A DNA stretch of 64,000 bases from Parabacteroides hominis (GCF_014287585.1 NZ_JACOOJ010000016.1:37258-101257); one strand, 5' to 3'; positions 23,159-32,162 are shown, counted from the first letter of the stretch. Translations and numbers: made by a program. The notes: generated from the letters alone by a model not told the origin.

Positions 23159-23205
23159 AAAGGGTATGTCCGAAAGACACAGGTCTTTTTTTGGACACAC
23201 CCTTT
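23159..23205 (-). terminator. Terminator-like hairpin after the BspA/InlB-type gene
   Basis: AAAGGGTATGTCC (23159-23171) pairs with GGACACACCCTTT (23193-23205) with one mismatch. It lies just past the stop at 23227 of the minus-strand surface-protein gene and ahead of the hicAB promoter. Confidence 0.55.
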
Positions 23206-23226
23206 ACCATTCTATTATTTACCTTA

Positions 23227-24069
23227 TTACAAAATCACCTTAAACGATTCCTTTCCTATACGAACGAAGTAAAGACCATCGGCTGGAACATCCACTTCCT
23301 CCACGCTATCCCGAATCGTTTTCAAAACGACAAGCCGCCCGCTGCCGTCATAAACATAAATCGGAACACCTGCCTTAAAACCGGACAAGGCCAAGCGTCT
23401 GGGGGCGGAACGGTAAATGCGTTTGTTTGCGTTTTCTACTTGTTCGATGCTTGTAGGGTCATCTATCAATACAAACTCAACTTGACAGGTGATATCAGAG
23501 GTAAGAGATGCAATTTTATATTCATTGTTTTCCAACTGACCGGTAACATTTTGATTATTCAGCAATACGCTACCCACTTCATATTTTGTATCCGGAGCGA
23601 ATGACAATGTTACCTTACTTCCTTTTTCCACCGAAACGACATCCAAAGCATTTTTAACCGTATAGCCATTCACCTTTACCGTGCCATTTCCCACTATATT
23701 AACGATACAGGAAACTGTCGGAATCTTTTCATAGATGGCAACAATATCCAAATTTTCCGTGACAAAAGCGATCTCCAAGACATTACCTTCTAACTGCAAG
23801 GTCATATCTGTACCTCCCAACAAAACCTGTTTCAGATAATATCCGTAATCCGGAATAAATGTAACAGAAACTTTCGCCAACTTTTGAACTGACAAAGATG
23901 TTCCGTTTGAAACGATACGCCCATTCACCTTTACCGTACCACCTGCTGAATAGTTTACCTTTATTGCATAATCTACCACTTGCTTATCTGCTTCAAACGA
24001 AACATGAACCTCTTTATCTGCCGAGATAGCCAACAAAGCCAACGTATTGTTTTCGACCTGCTCTTTCAT
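23227..24069 (-). CDS. C-terminal part of a BspA/InlB-repeat surface protein with T9SS-like tail
   Basis: 280-residue frame that continues the protein encoded at 24066-25544. It starts in the middle of a repeat: residues 1-27 complete the third ~80-residue InlB-type (Flg_new_2-like) repeat, then come two more full repeats (GGTVKVNGRIVSNG ... GYYLKQVLLGG; GNGTVKVNGYTVKN). The last ~75 residues resemble a type IX secretion C-terminal sorting domain (IYVYDGSGRLV ... VPADGLYFVRIGKESFKVIL). There is no signal peptide of its own, so it could only be exported as part of the longer protein. The ATG overlaps the upstream stop (ATGA), but a 1-base deletion explains the arrangement better than a separate gene. 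Confidence 0.7.
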   Translation of the reverse strand: MKEQVENNTLALLAISADKEVHVSFEADKQVVDYAIKVNYSAGGTVKVNGRIVSNGTSLSVQKLAKVSVTFIPDYGYYLKQVLLGGTDMTLQLEGNVLEIAFVTENLDIVAIYEKIPTVSCIVNIVGNGTVKVNGYTVKNALDVVSVEKGSKVTLSFAPDTKYEVGSVLLNNQNVTGQLENNEYKIASLTSDITCQVEFVLIDDPTSIEQVENANKRIYRSAPRRLALSGFKAGVPIYVYDGSGRLVVLKTIRDSVEEVDVPADGLYFVRIGKESFKVIL

Positions 24070-25544
24070 TTCTTCCGAGCCACCATGACCGATTTCAAAT
24101 GATAACCGTCATTCGGTATAATCATCAGCAACAAATCATCATTCTCATCCACCGTCAAAGCAGAACCGGATGTAACAAGATTGCCATCCACTTTGACATT
24201 GCCACCGTCAGAATAAGAGATCTTTACAGAATAAGTCAGAATAATGGCTTCCTTTTCAAACAGAATCACCAAATTTTCATTTTTTGTGATTGAAGGAATT
24301 GTCAAAACACCATCCATGACATTTTCTGTCAAATCTTCTTTTCCCAACAAAATCTGTTTCAAACGATAACCATCATCCGGGGTAACCGTCACTTTAACTT
24401 CCTCTCCGGCATTGATTGATACAGACGATTCCGAGCTAACCTCTTTATCATTTATCTGAACCTTTCCGCCTTCATTATAAGAAACCTGAAGCGCATAAAC
24501 TTCTTTCTCAAAAGTAACGGTCAGTTCTTTATTTTCTACGATTTTAGGGATAATCAAGATATTACCTTTCACTTGTTCTGTTACATCTGTAGCACCCAAC
24601 TTGACTTGTTTCAAATAATAACCTTTATCCGGAATAAAAGAGACCTGTACATCCATTGTTTCTGCTACTGAAACTTCACCTGATTGTATGGTTTCTTCGC
24701 CGATTTTGACAGAGCCACCACCAGCATTTTCAACTTTGATAAAGCAGAAACCAACTTCACGAATGTCATAAAGAGACCAAATCGGGGCTTTCTCATATAA
24801 AGATTTACTACCAACAGGAACTATTAAATTCACAAGTGAAACATCGTCTCTGAATATATTATTATTCAATTTTATAGGCTCTTTAGATTTTAGCAGAACT
24901 GCTAAATTCACAGGTGAAGTCAACCCTAAAAAAAATGCTTTTTCTCCCACTTCTTTTAATGATTCAGGCAATTCTATATATGTAAAATCATTATACTGAA
25001 AAACACTCGGACCTATTATTTCTATATTAGGGGGCAATACTATTGATTTTATTTTACTTAAATGAAAAGCACTTCTTGCTATTTCTATTAAATTAATACA
25101 GGAAGATAAATCCACTTCTTTTTGTTTCGTACTAAAAAAAGCAGAACTCCCTATTTCTTTCAAATTCACACACAATGAAAAATCAACAAATTCCAGCAAA
25201 GAACACCCCCAAAAAGAGTTCTTTTCTATTCTTTCTAACGCCCTTGGAAATATAACTTTTTTTAGCATAAAATTTTCAAATGCTTTATCTGGAATTACCG
25301 TTACTTTTGTTTCTGACAAATCAAGCGTCAAAGAATACCCTTTCCATACTTGAAAAGCTTTAAAATCAGATTCATTCAATTCTCCTGTCATCTTCACTGT
25401 CGCATCCAAACTTAAATCATCAATTACTGCAATTTTATCTGCCAACGTTCCCGGCTTCTCTACATTTATTACCAGTTCATCCTGTGCATACCCCGCCAAA
25501 CAAACCAAAATAAACAACAAACACAGACCTATCCATCTTTTCAT
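24066..25544 (-). CDS. BspA-type leucine-rich-repeat / InlB-repeat surface protein, N-terminal part
   Basis: Secreted protein, 492 residues from the ATG at 25544, chosen because it gives a clear signal peptide (MKRWIGLCLLFILVCLAGYAQ). Residues about 45-260 are LRR_5/BspA repeats (DKAFENFMLKKVIFPRALERI, IGSSAFFS and similar), as in surface proteins that bind host matrix. From about 270 come InlB-type repeats of ~80 residues with the pattern GGxVKI...SxSV...GYxLKQVxLG. The frame stops inside the third repeat at VMVARKK; adding one G near 24079-24084 would restore VMVGSEEMKEQ and join it to the frame at 23227-24069, giving an ~770-residue protein with five repeats and a sorting tail. It is either a broken gene, a strain polymorphism or a sequencing error. 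Confidence 0.75.
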   Translation of the reverse strand: MKRWIGLCLLFILVCLAGYAQDELVINVEKPGTLADKIAVIDDLSLDATVKMTGELNESDFKAFQVWKGYSLTLDLSETKVTVIPDKAFENFMLKKVIFPRALERIEKNSFWGCSLLEFVDFSLCVNLKEIGSSAFFSTKQKEVDLSSCINLIEIARSAFHLSKIKSIVLPPNIEIIGPSVFQYNDFTYIELPESLKEVGEKAFFLGLTSPVNLAVLLKSKEPIKLNNNIFRDDVSLVNLIVPVGSKSLYEKAPIWSLYDIREVGFCFIKVENAGGGSVKIGEETIQSGEVSVAETMDVQVSFIPDKGYYLKQVKLGATDVTEQVKGNILIIPKIVENKELTVTFEKEVYALQVSYNEGGKVQINDKEVSSESSVSINAGEEVKVTVTPDDGYRLKQILLGKEDLTENVMDGVLTIPSITKNENLVILFEKEAIILTYSVKISYSDGGNVKVDGNLVTSGSALTVDENDDLLLMIIPNDGYHLKSVMVARKK

Positions 25545-25889
25545 ATCCAAACTTCCGCCTCCCTGTCCCCTCCGTTCGGCATTCACTCTAAGATTATCAA
25601 ATAAGAAAAGCGCAGGAACTGCCGTCTTACTATCTAACTCAGAGGTATCGCCAAACACCCACACACTGATAACAAAACAACAGCCTGCGCTCTATACCAC
25701 ATAATCTTATTCTATAACAGATAAGCATACAGGTAAAGAAGCGCAAGCATTCATTGTCTATTATTCCAGTGTGTTGAAAATTGGCGATTTTCTGAATTAG
25801 GAATAATATCGTAAACGCTTTTCGCTTTCTAATACGTCCTTCCGTTCCAACCTCCACCGAGGTTTCTACTTGGAATTGTTACAAAAATA
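25545..25889 (-). promoter_or_regulatory. Long structured leader of the BspA/InlB-type gene
   Basis: No convincing gene lies between 25545 and 25993. A minus-strand -7 element TATTTTTG (25882-25889) predicts a ~330-base leader. Near its 5' end is a perfect 6-bp hairpin AACCTC-GGTG-GAGGTT (25849-25864 on the plus strand as its complement). Further on, GCGCAGG (plus 25610-25616) and CCTGCGC (25684-25690) can form a long-range 7-bp stem around a ~65-base loop. The open frame through here (25639-25857) has no recognisable protein features. Confidence 0.35.
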
Positions 25890-25925
25890 GGAAATTTATA
25901 GAAACAAAGTCATATTTAACTCAAA

Positions 25926-25963
25926 TAAAAACTCCCCGAACCGCAAAAACACGATCCGGGGAG
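25926..25963 (-). terminator. Terminator of the HU-like gene
   Basis: CTCCCCG...CGGGGAG stem (25932-25963) followed on the minus strand by a T-run (the A-run at 25926-25931). It sits 30 bases past the HU-like gene's stop. Confidence 0.75.
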
Positions 25964-25993
25964 CCATTCGACTACGATTTCAAGAAAACCCGG

Positions 25994-26443
25994 CTACAAT
26001 TCGCCCGGTCTTTCCTCTTCTCCGCCTCCCGAAGAAGTTTTGGAATCGTCCGTACTTTCCACCACGTCAAATTCAAACTCCATATTATCCAATAACTGCC
26101 TCAACTCGGCACTTGGGATGAAACGCAGTTTCACTTTACGGATGGCATCCACATTCACATCCTTCTCCACTAAGCTGCTCTTCGCATTGAAGGAAGGGAT
26201 AAAAGTTCCAAAACCTGCGACTTGAACGGAGTGACCTTGCTGGATAAAGGTTTTCATGGACTGGACCAATCCATAAAGAGTGGATTGAACCATCCCGCGG
26301 TTAATACTGGAGACCTGCACGACTTGGTCGCAAAGGTGCTCAAATGTTACAACTGTTGCTCGGTCTGGGACGAGCACATACTTCTGGGTTTTCGTCTCAT
26401 CAAACCCAAAAGCTTTCTTGATTCTTCGAATTCTTAATGCCAT
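25994..26443 (-). CDS. HU/IHF-like DNA-binding protein (HU-HIG type)
   Basis: 149-residue nucleoid-type DNA-binding protein of the Bacteroidales HU-HIG group. The N-terminal ~25 residues (MALRIRRIKKAFGFDETKTQKYV) are the group's usual opening; the HU fold follows, with GHSVQVAGFGTFIPSF in place of the classic HU GFGTF motif. The C-terminus is an acidic, Gly/Glu/Ser-rich tail (DDSKTSSGGGEEERPGEL). These proteins are abundant in Bacteroidales, and the individual role is unknown. A ~280-base leader with its own structured 5' end lies upstream (to about 26722). Confidence 0.9.
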   Translation of the reverse strand: MALRIRRIKKAFGFDETKTQKYVLVPDRATVVTFEHLCDQVVQVSSINRGMVQSTLYGLVQSMKTFIQQGHSVQVAGFGTFIPSFNAKSSLVEKDVNVDAIRKVKLRFIPSAELRQLLDNMEFEFDVVESTDDSKTSSGGGEEERPGEL

Positions 26444-26761
26444 TCTTCACTATTTTTTTTGACACCAAAAACAGAAAAGAGGAAAACTCTCTCACCGGCT
26501 TATCCTGGTCCTCCCTACCAAAACAAACACACTCTACCCGGGATTACTCCACAAGCAGCAAATCTAATTTGAATAAATTGCAGGAGAGAAAAGAGTTTAT
26601 TATGGCTTTTCAATATCAAGTTTAAAACTATTACAAATTCCAAACTCCTTCAAGAAATTAGAGGGGTATCCCTCGACCGATAAAGCGTCGTCCAGCAGTA
26701 AAAGAAATCACTACCCCTGCGACAGATGCAAATATACAACTTTCTTTCTTATCCAAGCAAA
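26444..26761 (-). promoter_or_regulatory. Promoters and structured leader upstream of the HU-like gene
   Basis: No gene is supported here. A good minus-strand promoter is visible: TTTG (26758-26761), a 21-base gap, then TATATTTG (26729-26736). The transcript would start near 26722 and open with a structure in which GGGGTA pairs with TACCCC around an inner CGAC/GTCG stem (about 26661-26720). A second -7 match, TAGATTTG, is at 26559-26566. On the opposite strand, a 7-codon frame beginning MAFQYQV at 26602 looks like the first residues of another HU-type protein but stops at once. Confidence 0.4.
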
Positions 26762-26837
26762 AATTCTAACAAGATTTTTTTCCTAAAAGCACAAAAAAAC
26801 ATCCAAGCTAAAACTTCCGGAAACTACTTGTCGAAAA

Positions 26838-26917
26838 GGCTGAAAACTACTTACTAAGTAGAGGTCTGTCTACTTAATAAGCAGACATAGTATCTACTTA
26901 TCGAGTAGTTTTCGGCC
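26838..26917. repeat. Nested inverted repeat upstream of the transporter promoter
   Basis: Outer arms 26838-26862 and 26893-26917 pair over GGC, GAAAACTACT and AGTAGA blocks with one internal mismatch loop; an inner GTCTG/CAGAC stem sits near the centre. It lies about 65 bases upstream of the -7 element of the next gene and could be an operator or a cruciform. Confidence 0.55.
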
Positions 26918-26981
26918 TGCTTATTATATAGGCCTATAGCCACTGATTCATAAATATCTTTTACCACACGAATTATTGTCC

Positions 26982-26989
26982 TATCTTTG
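26982..26989 (+). promoter_or_regulatory. -7 promoter element of the AspT-type transporter
   Basis: TATCTTTG, with a weak -33 (TTTT) 19 bases upstream. It supports ATG 27015 as start; the frame is open further upstream only through the promoter itself. Confidence 0.5.
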
Positions 26990-27014
26990 TCCCGTCAATA
27001 AACAGGGAAACTTT

Positions 27015-28685
27015 ATGAATTGGTTACAAGAGGCCTTTTTAGAGCCTACGATGGTGCAGGCAGTTATCATTATCTCACTGGTCTCCGCACTCGGATTATA
27101 TTTGGGGCGGATCAAGATATTCGGCATTTCGCTGGGTATCACCTTCGTTTTCTTTGCCGGTATCTTGGCAGGGCATTTAGGGATCGTTGTGAATAAGGAT
27201 ATGCTGTATTTTGCGCAAAGTTTCGGCCTGGTCCTTTTTGTTTATGCATTGGGATTGCAGGTGGGCCCGGGTTTTTTCTCTTCCCTGAAGAAGGGGGGCG
27301 TAGCGATGAATATGATGGGATTAGGAGTTATCCTGCTTGGGTTGGTTATGACGGTCGGACTGCATTGGACAACAGGGGTTTCCCTTTCCAACATGGTCGG
27401 ACTGCTTTGTGGAGCCGTCACTAACACACCTGCTTTGGGAGCCGCTCAACAGGCCTTGCTACAGATAGATCCCGCCAATACCAAGGGAGTTACAGATATG
27501 GCATTGGCTTGTGCAGTCGCCTATCCGCTCGGTGTGGTGGGTGTCATCTTAGCTATCATCATCATGAGAGCTATATTTGTCGATAAAAAACAAAAAGATC
27601 AGAAAGAAAAGCGAGATACGACTACTTATGTTGCGGAGTTTCAAGTCAGTAATCCTGGCATTTATGAGAAGAGCATTAAGGATATCATGAAACTGACGGA
27701 AAAGCATTTCGTCATTTCCCGTATATGGAGAAACGGTAAAGTAAGCATCCCGACCTCGGACACGTTACTTCATGAACATGACCATCTGTTGATTATCTCC
27801 GTTAAAGCGGATGTAGAAAATATTAAAGTCCTCTTCGGTGAACAGGAGAACGTGGATTGGAACAAAGCAGATATCGACTGGAATGCCATCGACAGCCAAC
27901 TGATTTCCCGCCGTATCGCGGTGACCCGCAACCGGGTGAACGGTGTGAAGTTAGGAACCCTCCGCCTCCGCAACCTCTACGGCATCAATATCACCCGTGT
28001 GAACCGTGCCGGCATAGACCTGCTGGCATCTCCCGACCTGCGCCTGCAAATCGGCGACCGGCTGACAATCGTCGGGGAAGCGAACTCGGTGAACACGGTC
28101 GGAAAGATTTTAGGGAACGAGATCAAGAGGCTTAACAATCCGAACCTGTTGGCGGTCTTTATCGGCATCTCGTTGGGGATGCTGTTGGGGGCATTGCCGA
28201 TCACGCTGCCAGGGATGAGCACGCCGGTCAAATTGGGTATCGCCGGAGGACCGATCATCGTCGGGATTCTGATGGGGGCATTCGGTCCGCGTTTCCATCT
28301 GACCACCTACACGACGATGAGCGCCAACCTGATGCTTCGCCAATTGGGGATCATAATTTATTTGGCCGGATTGGGTATCGATTCGGGTGCGCATTTCTTC
28401 GAAACGGTTTTCCGGGCAGAAGGATTGCTCTGGATCGGCCTGGGCTTCCTGCTGACGATCGTTCCGGTACTGATTGTCGGTTTCATGGCTTCGCAATTCT
28501 TCAAACTCGACTATGCGCATAACGTGGGGATGCTTTGCGGGAGCATGGCAAACCCGATGGCACTGAGCTATGCCAACACGACTGTCGATGGCGACGAACC
28601 TTCCGTTTCATACGCCACCGTTTATCCGCTCTCGATGTTTATCCGTGTGATCTCGGCGCAGTTGGTGTTGATGCTGTTTACTTAG
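27015..28685 (+). CDS. Putative transporter of the AspT/YidE (AAE) family
   Basis: Inner-membrane transporter, 556 residues from ATG 27015. Two similar membrane halves (about residues 10-185 and 380-556) flank two cytoplasmic TrkA-C (RCK_C) domains (about 205-290 and 295-375; VSNPGIYEKSIKDIM, RNRVNGVKLGTLRLRNLYG). The repeat halves carry the family's GxxxG-rich motifs, including GLLCGAVTNTPALGAA and GMLCGSMANPMALSYA. Characterised relatives exchange amino acids or dicarboxylates, but the substrate here is unknown. Its stop abuts the stop of the convergent methyltransferase gene with no spare base. Confidence 0.9.
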   Translation: MNWLQEAFLEPTMVQAVIIISLVSALGLYLGRIKIFGISLGITFVFFAGILAGHLGIVVNKDMLYFAQSFGLVLFVYALGLQVGPGFFSSLKKGGVAMNMMGLGVILLGLVMTVGLHWTTGVSLSNMVGLLCGAVTNTPALGAAQQALLQIDPANTKGVTDMALACAVAYPLGVVGVILAIIIMRAIFVDKKQKDQKEKRDTTTYVAEFQVSNPGIYEKSIKDIMKLTEKHFVISRIWRNGKVSIPTSDTLLHEHDHLLIISVKADVENIKVLFGEQENVDWNKADIDWNAIDSQLISRRIAVTRNRVNGVKLGTLRLRNLYGINITRVNRAGIDLLASPDLRLQIGDRLTIVGEANSVNTVGKILGNEIKRLNNPNLLAVFIGISLGMLLGALPITLPGMSTPVKLGIAGGPIIVGILMGAFGPRFHLTTYTTMSANLMLRQLGIIIYLAGLGIDSGAHFFETVFRAEGLLWIGLGFLLTIVPVLIVGFMASQFFKLDYAHNVGMLCGSMANPMALSYANTTVDGDEPSVSYATVYPLSMFIRVISAQLVLMLFT

Positions 28686-29870
28686 TCAGGCTTTGGAACA
28701 TCTGACCAGCACCTTTTCCCCATCCGCCAAGGTGGTTGCAAAGAGGTAGGTGGAGCCGCCATCGGTTATTTTTGTCCGCTTGCGCAGTTCTTCGACGGAC
28801 AAAGGGAAATTCCGTACGGTTATATTGGCTTGCGGGATCATTTTGGAAAGTCCTTTACACAACTTTCCGGTAAAAGGTAAAACTTCATCAACCCGGAATA
28901 CACGACCCGGAAAATCAGAAACCAATCGATCCGAAGTATATAAATGACTACTTACCTGTAATTTTTCAACTCCCATCTTGACAGCGATCTGCTTAAAAGC
29001 ACCTGCCTTTAAGACTGAAGCATTCGGTTCATATAAATATCCGGCAACCTGACCGGCCACTATCAGTTCGGCACTGCGCTCCTCCTCTACTGTAAAAAGG
29101 AAAGATTGCATTCCATCCGAGCCGAAATTAATGCAATGGATTGCCGGATTTCCGTTTTTAGTTTCCCGTTCCGTTACAAAAAGCAACTCTTTACATTCAT
29201 TCTTTACGGAAAGGACATGGATAGATGTCGTTCCCGGTAGCAGGCCCAAGGTCATTTGTATATCTGCCATTGGCGAGAGTTTTGCCATTACACGAGGAGA
29301 ACGTTTCAACAGTTCAGGCAACAATCCGGGCAGGTCCGGTTCACAATCCTGCAAGGCGAAGACCCGTTTATTGCATTCTCCCCTGCGTGCAGGATCGATA
29401 TAAAAGGCATCCACTTCAGGAAGTTTATTAATATATTGGGTGGTGTCGGCATTTATAACAGTGATATTATCAGCTCCCAATACCGAAAAATTATGTTCCG
29501 CCGCTTCACAATAAGCCGGAAAGCGTTCGATATAGGTCAGATGTCCCGCTTTCCGGGAAATGAAATAGCTATCGATCCCTAAACCTCCTGTCAGATCGCA
29601 AACGTTCCAGCCTTCACCTACCAAACACTGCTTATAAACAGCCGTTTGTTCGGAAGAGCATTGCTCCGCCGCAATCTTTGCCGGAAAAATCAACTGTTCG
29701 TTGGCATACCATGACGGCAGCTTTTCCCGGATTTGTCTCCGGGCTGCAATCTGGTCGACTAAAAAGGGGATATCCATTCCGGGGTACTTGGCTGCGGAAA
29801 GCAGCAGGCGGGTCAGATCGTCTGCTGCATGCTCTCTGATAAATTGTATTTGTGATGTTGTCAAAAACAT
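28686..29870 (-). CDS. Class I SAM-dependent methyltransferase with THUMP-like domain
   Basis: 394 residues. The central Rossmann fold has the SAM-binding motif VCDLTGGLGIDSYFIS (about residue 90) and a DAFYIDPARR motif (about 155) similar to motif IV of RNA-modifying methyltransferases. The C-terminal third matches the THUMP-like domain found in this Bacteroidota group (GAFKQIAVKMGVEKLQVSSH ... LRKRTKITDGGSTYLFATT). RNA is the likely substrate, but the modified base is not known. It is a single gene converging on the transporter. Confidence 0.85.
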   Translation of the reverse strand: MFLTTSQIQFIREHAADDLTRLLLSAAKYPGMDIPFLVDQIAARRQIREKLPSWYANEQLIFPAKIAAEQCSSEQTAVYKQCLVGEGWNVCDLTGGLGIDSYFISRKAGHLTYIERFPAYCEAAEHNFSVLGADNITVINADTTQYINKLPEVDAFYIDPARRGECNKRVFALQDCEPDLPGLLPELLKRSPRVMAKLSPMADIQMTLGLLPGTTSIHVLSVKNECKELLFVTERETKNGNPAIHCINFGSDGMQSFLFTVEEERSAELIVAGQVAGYLYEPNASVLKAGAFKQIAVKMGVEKLQVSSHLYTSDRLVSDFPGRVFRVDEVLPFTGKLCKGLSKMIPQANITVRNFPLSVEELRKRTKITDGGSTYLFATTLADGEKVLVRCSKA

Positions 29871-29999
29871 ATAAACAACAGCTATAAGATTAAAAGACTA
29901 AACTAATCAAGTATATATAATGATTTAAAGATACCACTTACTTTTTAATTAGCAAATCTTTTCGGACAAACAAGCGGACGGATGTCCTCTGCGCTTCCG

Positions 30000-32162
30000 C
30001 TATTCTCCATACAGTACGGTATTGGTTATCCATGCAAAGACATTGGCCATCAACTTGGAAGCGTCATTACTGATTTCTCCGGTAGTATTATTTATCCGGT
30101 TCTTCTCCGTACCTCCGGTTCCTAACGAATAGTTCCCTAAATCCGTATCTCCTATATAGACGATCCGCCTCGAATAGTCTACTCCCAATACGATACCGCC
30201 AGCCTTTCCGATGAGGAGCGGCGTGATTCCTTTTGCCGATTCGGTATTCAACAGTATTTCGCCGTGATAGTAATCAAAGTTACGAAATACGAAATCCGGA
30301 GAGATCGGGGTATATGCGCCGCTTGTAAAAGGCCCTGTAGAAATGAAATAGCTGTTATCCGCATCTGGGGGAGCTATCGTAAACCCTCCATTGTTAGTAA
30401 CCAGAAATTTTATATCACTGTTGCCGCCCAAGAGTTCAGCGATCAGGTACTTGCTCACATCAGCGGCGTCATAGGACGCGATTAACACGCGGTTCTTTTT
30501 TGCTTTCAACCAATTATGTACTTTCTCAGCATCTTTATTTCCGAAATAGGCATTGCTCATATAATGGATATAGACGACATCAAAGGCGGCAAAAAGAGCG
30601 TCTGTCAATTTATTATTACTTACATTGGACTGTATCAGATTATACCCTCCGCAAACGACAGTCCCGTTCGGGCCGAAATTATTCCGGTTATCCAATATTC
30701 CTCTTAAACCGCCTGCACGCCCTTCGGGAGATATGGAAGCAATAATATTGGATCCTAAACTGCCTAAACCGGTATTAAATGTCAAAAGACTGATTACCCT
30801 ACTGGCTGCCTCGTCATATTTTTGCTTTATCGACACCGATATTTTCCACCGATGGGCGGTAATGACAAAGTTCCGGGCGGGCCCTGCATCATCAGACGTA
30901 TTATTCTGCAAAGCAGTCACAACCAACTGGCTGCCATCCGGATTCTTTTCTACGGTAAAATATTCATCCGCCAATGACTGGCTCTCGTTTCCTACCGGCG
31001 TACCATCGGCATCCGCCCACTGCAATGTATAGTCAGGCAGGTCGGTGGCTACATCTATAGCGCTTTTCGAACCGGCCTTGTTCTTCAGTATGATCTCACG
31101 GGTGGAAACTCCGAAATGATGTTCTCCGTCAAAAGACATATCGATCGTGTTATCATCCCATTGCTGCACTTCCGCCACAATATGTGCGGACTGATTGTTC
31201 GCCGCGTCGTCCGGACTATCCCATCCGGGAGCGGAGACTTTCTTTATATTAAATATATATTTATGATTACGCAGGATTTGCCCGAAAGAGTTGTCTTTAT
31301 TATCCGGGTCAAAATCCATGCGATAATAACTCAGCTTGTCGCTTCCGTTATAGTAACCGCCCACAACGACACATGTCGCGCCGCTTATCCGGTTGCTCTC
31401 GGCCGGCGAACTTGTTTCCGGCAAATAAAGTTGTGCGGAAAATTCATTCAAATCCTCCTCAGCCACAGGAAACATACGGCTGTTTACATTTGCCGCGCTT
31501 CCGTCAGGGACACTCGGAATCGTTACTTTCATGACCCCTATCTCATTGGGAATCACTTGGAGAAAATTATTGGCACGGTACGCCTTTACTTCCGCCAGTT
31601 TGAAATTTGAGACTTCGGTAGCCATGACATCCACACGGGCAATGGAACGCAACATTTTTATCCCGGTAATTTCTTGCTTTTGGGTTGCCGATAATCCGGC
31701 AGGGAATTTATAAACGCCGTACATCGGAAAATTTGAAACCAGATTATCAAATTCCCGGTTTATCTTCCTTTTTACGACGTCCTCGCTATCGTCCAACGAA
31801 GGTTCATTGGAAACAACCGCTTCGTTCGCATTCGCCAGAATAAGCAATTCCACAGGCGAACCGGTTGATTTCAAGTGGGCTGTGAATGTAGTCTGTGCAG
31901 TGTTGCTGCTGATGGATATGCCAGGTACCCGATATCGATATTTTTGGTCTTCAAATACCAATACCTGGATTTCGCTGACCAAAGATTCATGGATGGGTTG
32001 GCCGATCGCCGCTTTCGTCGCCGAATAAACAGTAGAAGGGGGGATCGTTATGACTAATCTCATTTTTATGTCATCTACGTCATTTCCGGCTGGTATCTCT
32101 GTTTCGTCGTTACAAGATATGAATAAAAGAGAAATTATCAGGATGGATATGAACTGTCTCAT
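30000..32162 (-). CDS. Fimbrial accessory/tip lipoprotein with BACON-like and GATase-like regions
   Basis: 720-residue lipoprotein (MRQFISILIISLLFISC, lipobox Cys17). Residues about 30-330 resemble the FimA/Mfa fimbrillin beta-sandwich and the DUF4906 group (MLRSIARVDVMATEVSNFKL is a typical fimbrillin helix region). About 345-455 looks like a BACON-type domain ending in SVSIKQK. The last ~260 residues look like an alpha/beta class I glutamine-amidotransferase-like fold (VVCGGYNLIQSN, AAFDVVYIHYMSN, NRVLIASYDAADVSKYL, GGIVLGVDYSRRIVYIGDTDLG) without an obvious catalytic Cys-His pair. It diverges from the Mfa1-type gene 190 bases away. A role as tip adhesin is an inference from context. Confidence 0.7.
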   Translation of the reverse strand: MRQFISILIISLLFISCNDETEIPAGNDVDDIKMRLVITIPPSTVYSATKAAIGQPIHESLVSEIQVLVFEDQKYRYRVPGISISSNTAQTTFTAHLKSTGSPVELLILANANEAVVSNEPSLDDSEDVVKRKINREFDNLVSNFPMYGVYKFPAGLSATQKQEITGIKMLRSIARVDVMATEVSNFKLAEVKAYRANNFLQVIPNEIGVMKVTIPSVPDGSAANVNSRMFPVAEEDLNEFSAQLYLPETSSPAESNRISGATCVVVGGYYNGSDKLSYYRMDFDPDNKDNSFGQILRNHKYIFNIKKVSAPGWDSPDDAANNQSAHIVAEVQQWDDNTIDMSFDGEHHFGVSTREIILKNKAGSKSAIDVATDLPDYTLQWADADGTPVGNESQSLADEYFTVEKNPDGSQLVVTALQNNTSDDAGPARNFVITAHRWKISVSIKQKYDEAASRVISLLTFNTGLGSLGSNIIASISPEGRAGGLRGILDNRNNFGPNGTVVCGGYNLIQSNVSNNKLTDALFAAFDVVYIHYMSNAYFGNKDAEKVHNWLKAKKNRVLIASYDAADVSKYLIAELLGGNSDIKFLVTNNGGFTIAPPDADNSYFISTGPFTSGAYTPISPDFVFRNFDYYHGEILLNTESAKGITPLLIGKAGGIVLGVDYSRRIVYIGDTDLGNYSLGTGGTEKNRINNTTGEISNDASKLMANVFAWITNTVLYGE

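Noticed and set aside
26602..26625. Start of a second HU-like gene (MAFQYQV)
   Set aside because: It stops after seven codons and no continuation is seen in other frames; it could be chance.
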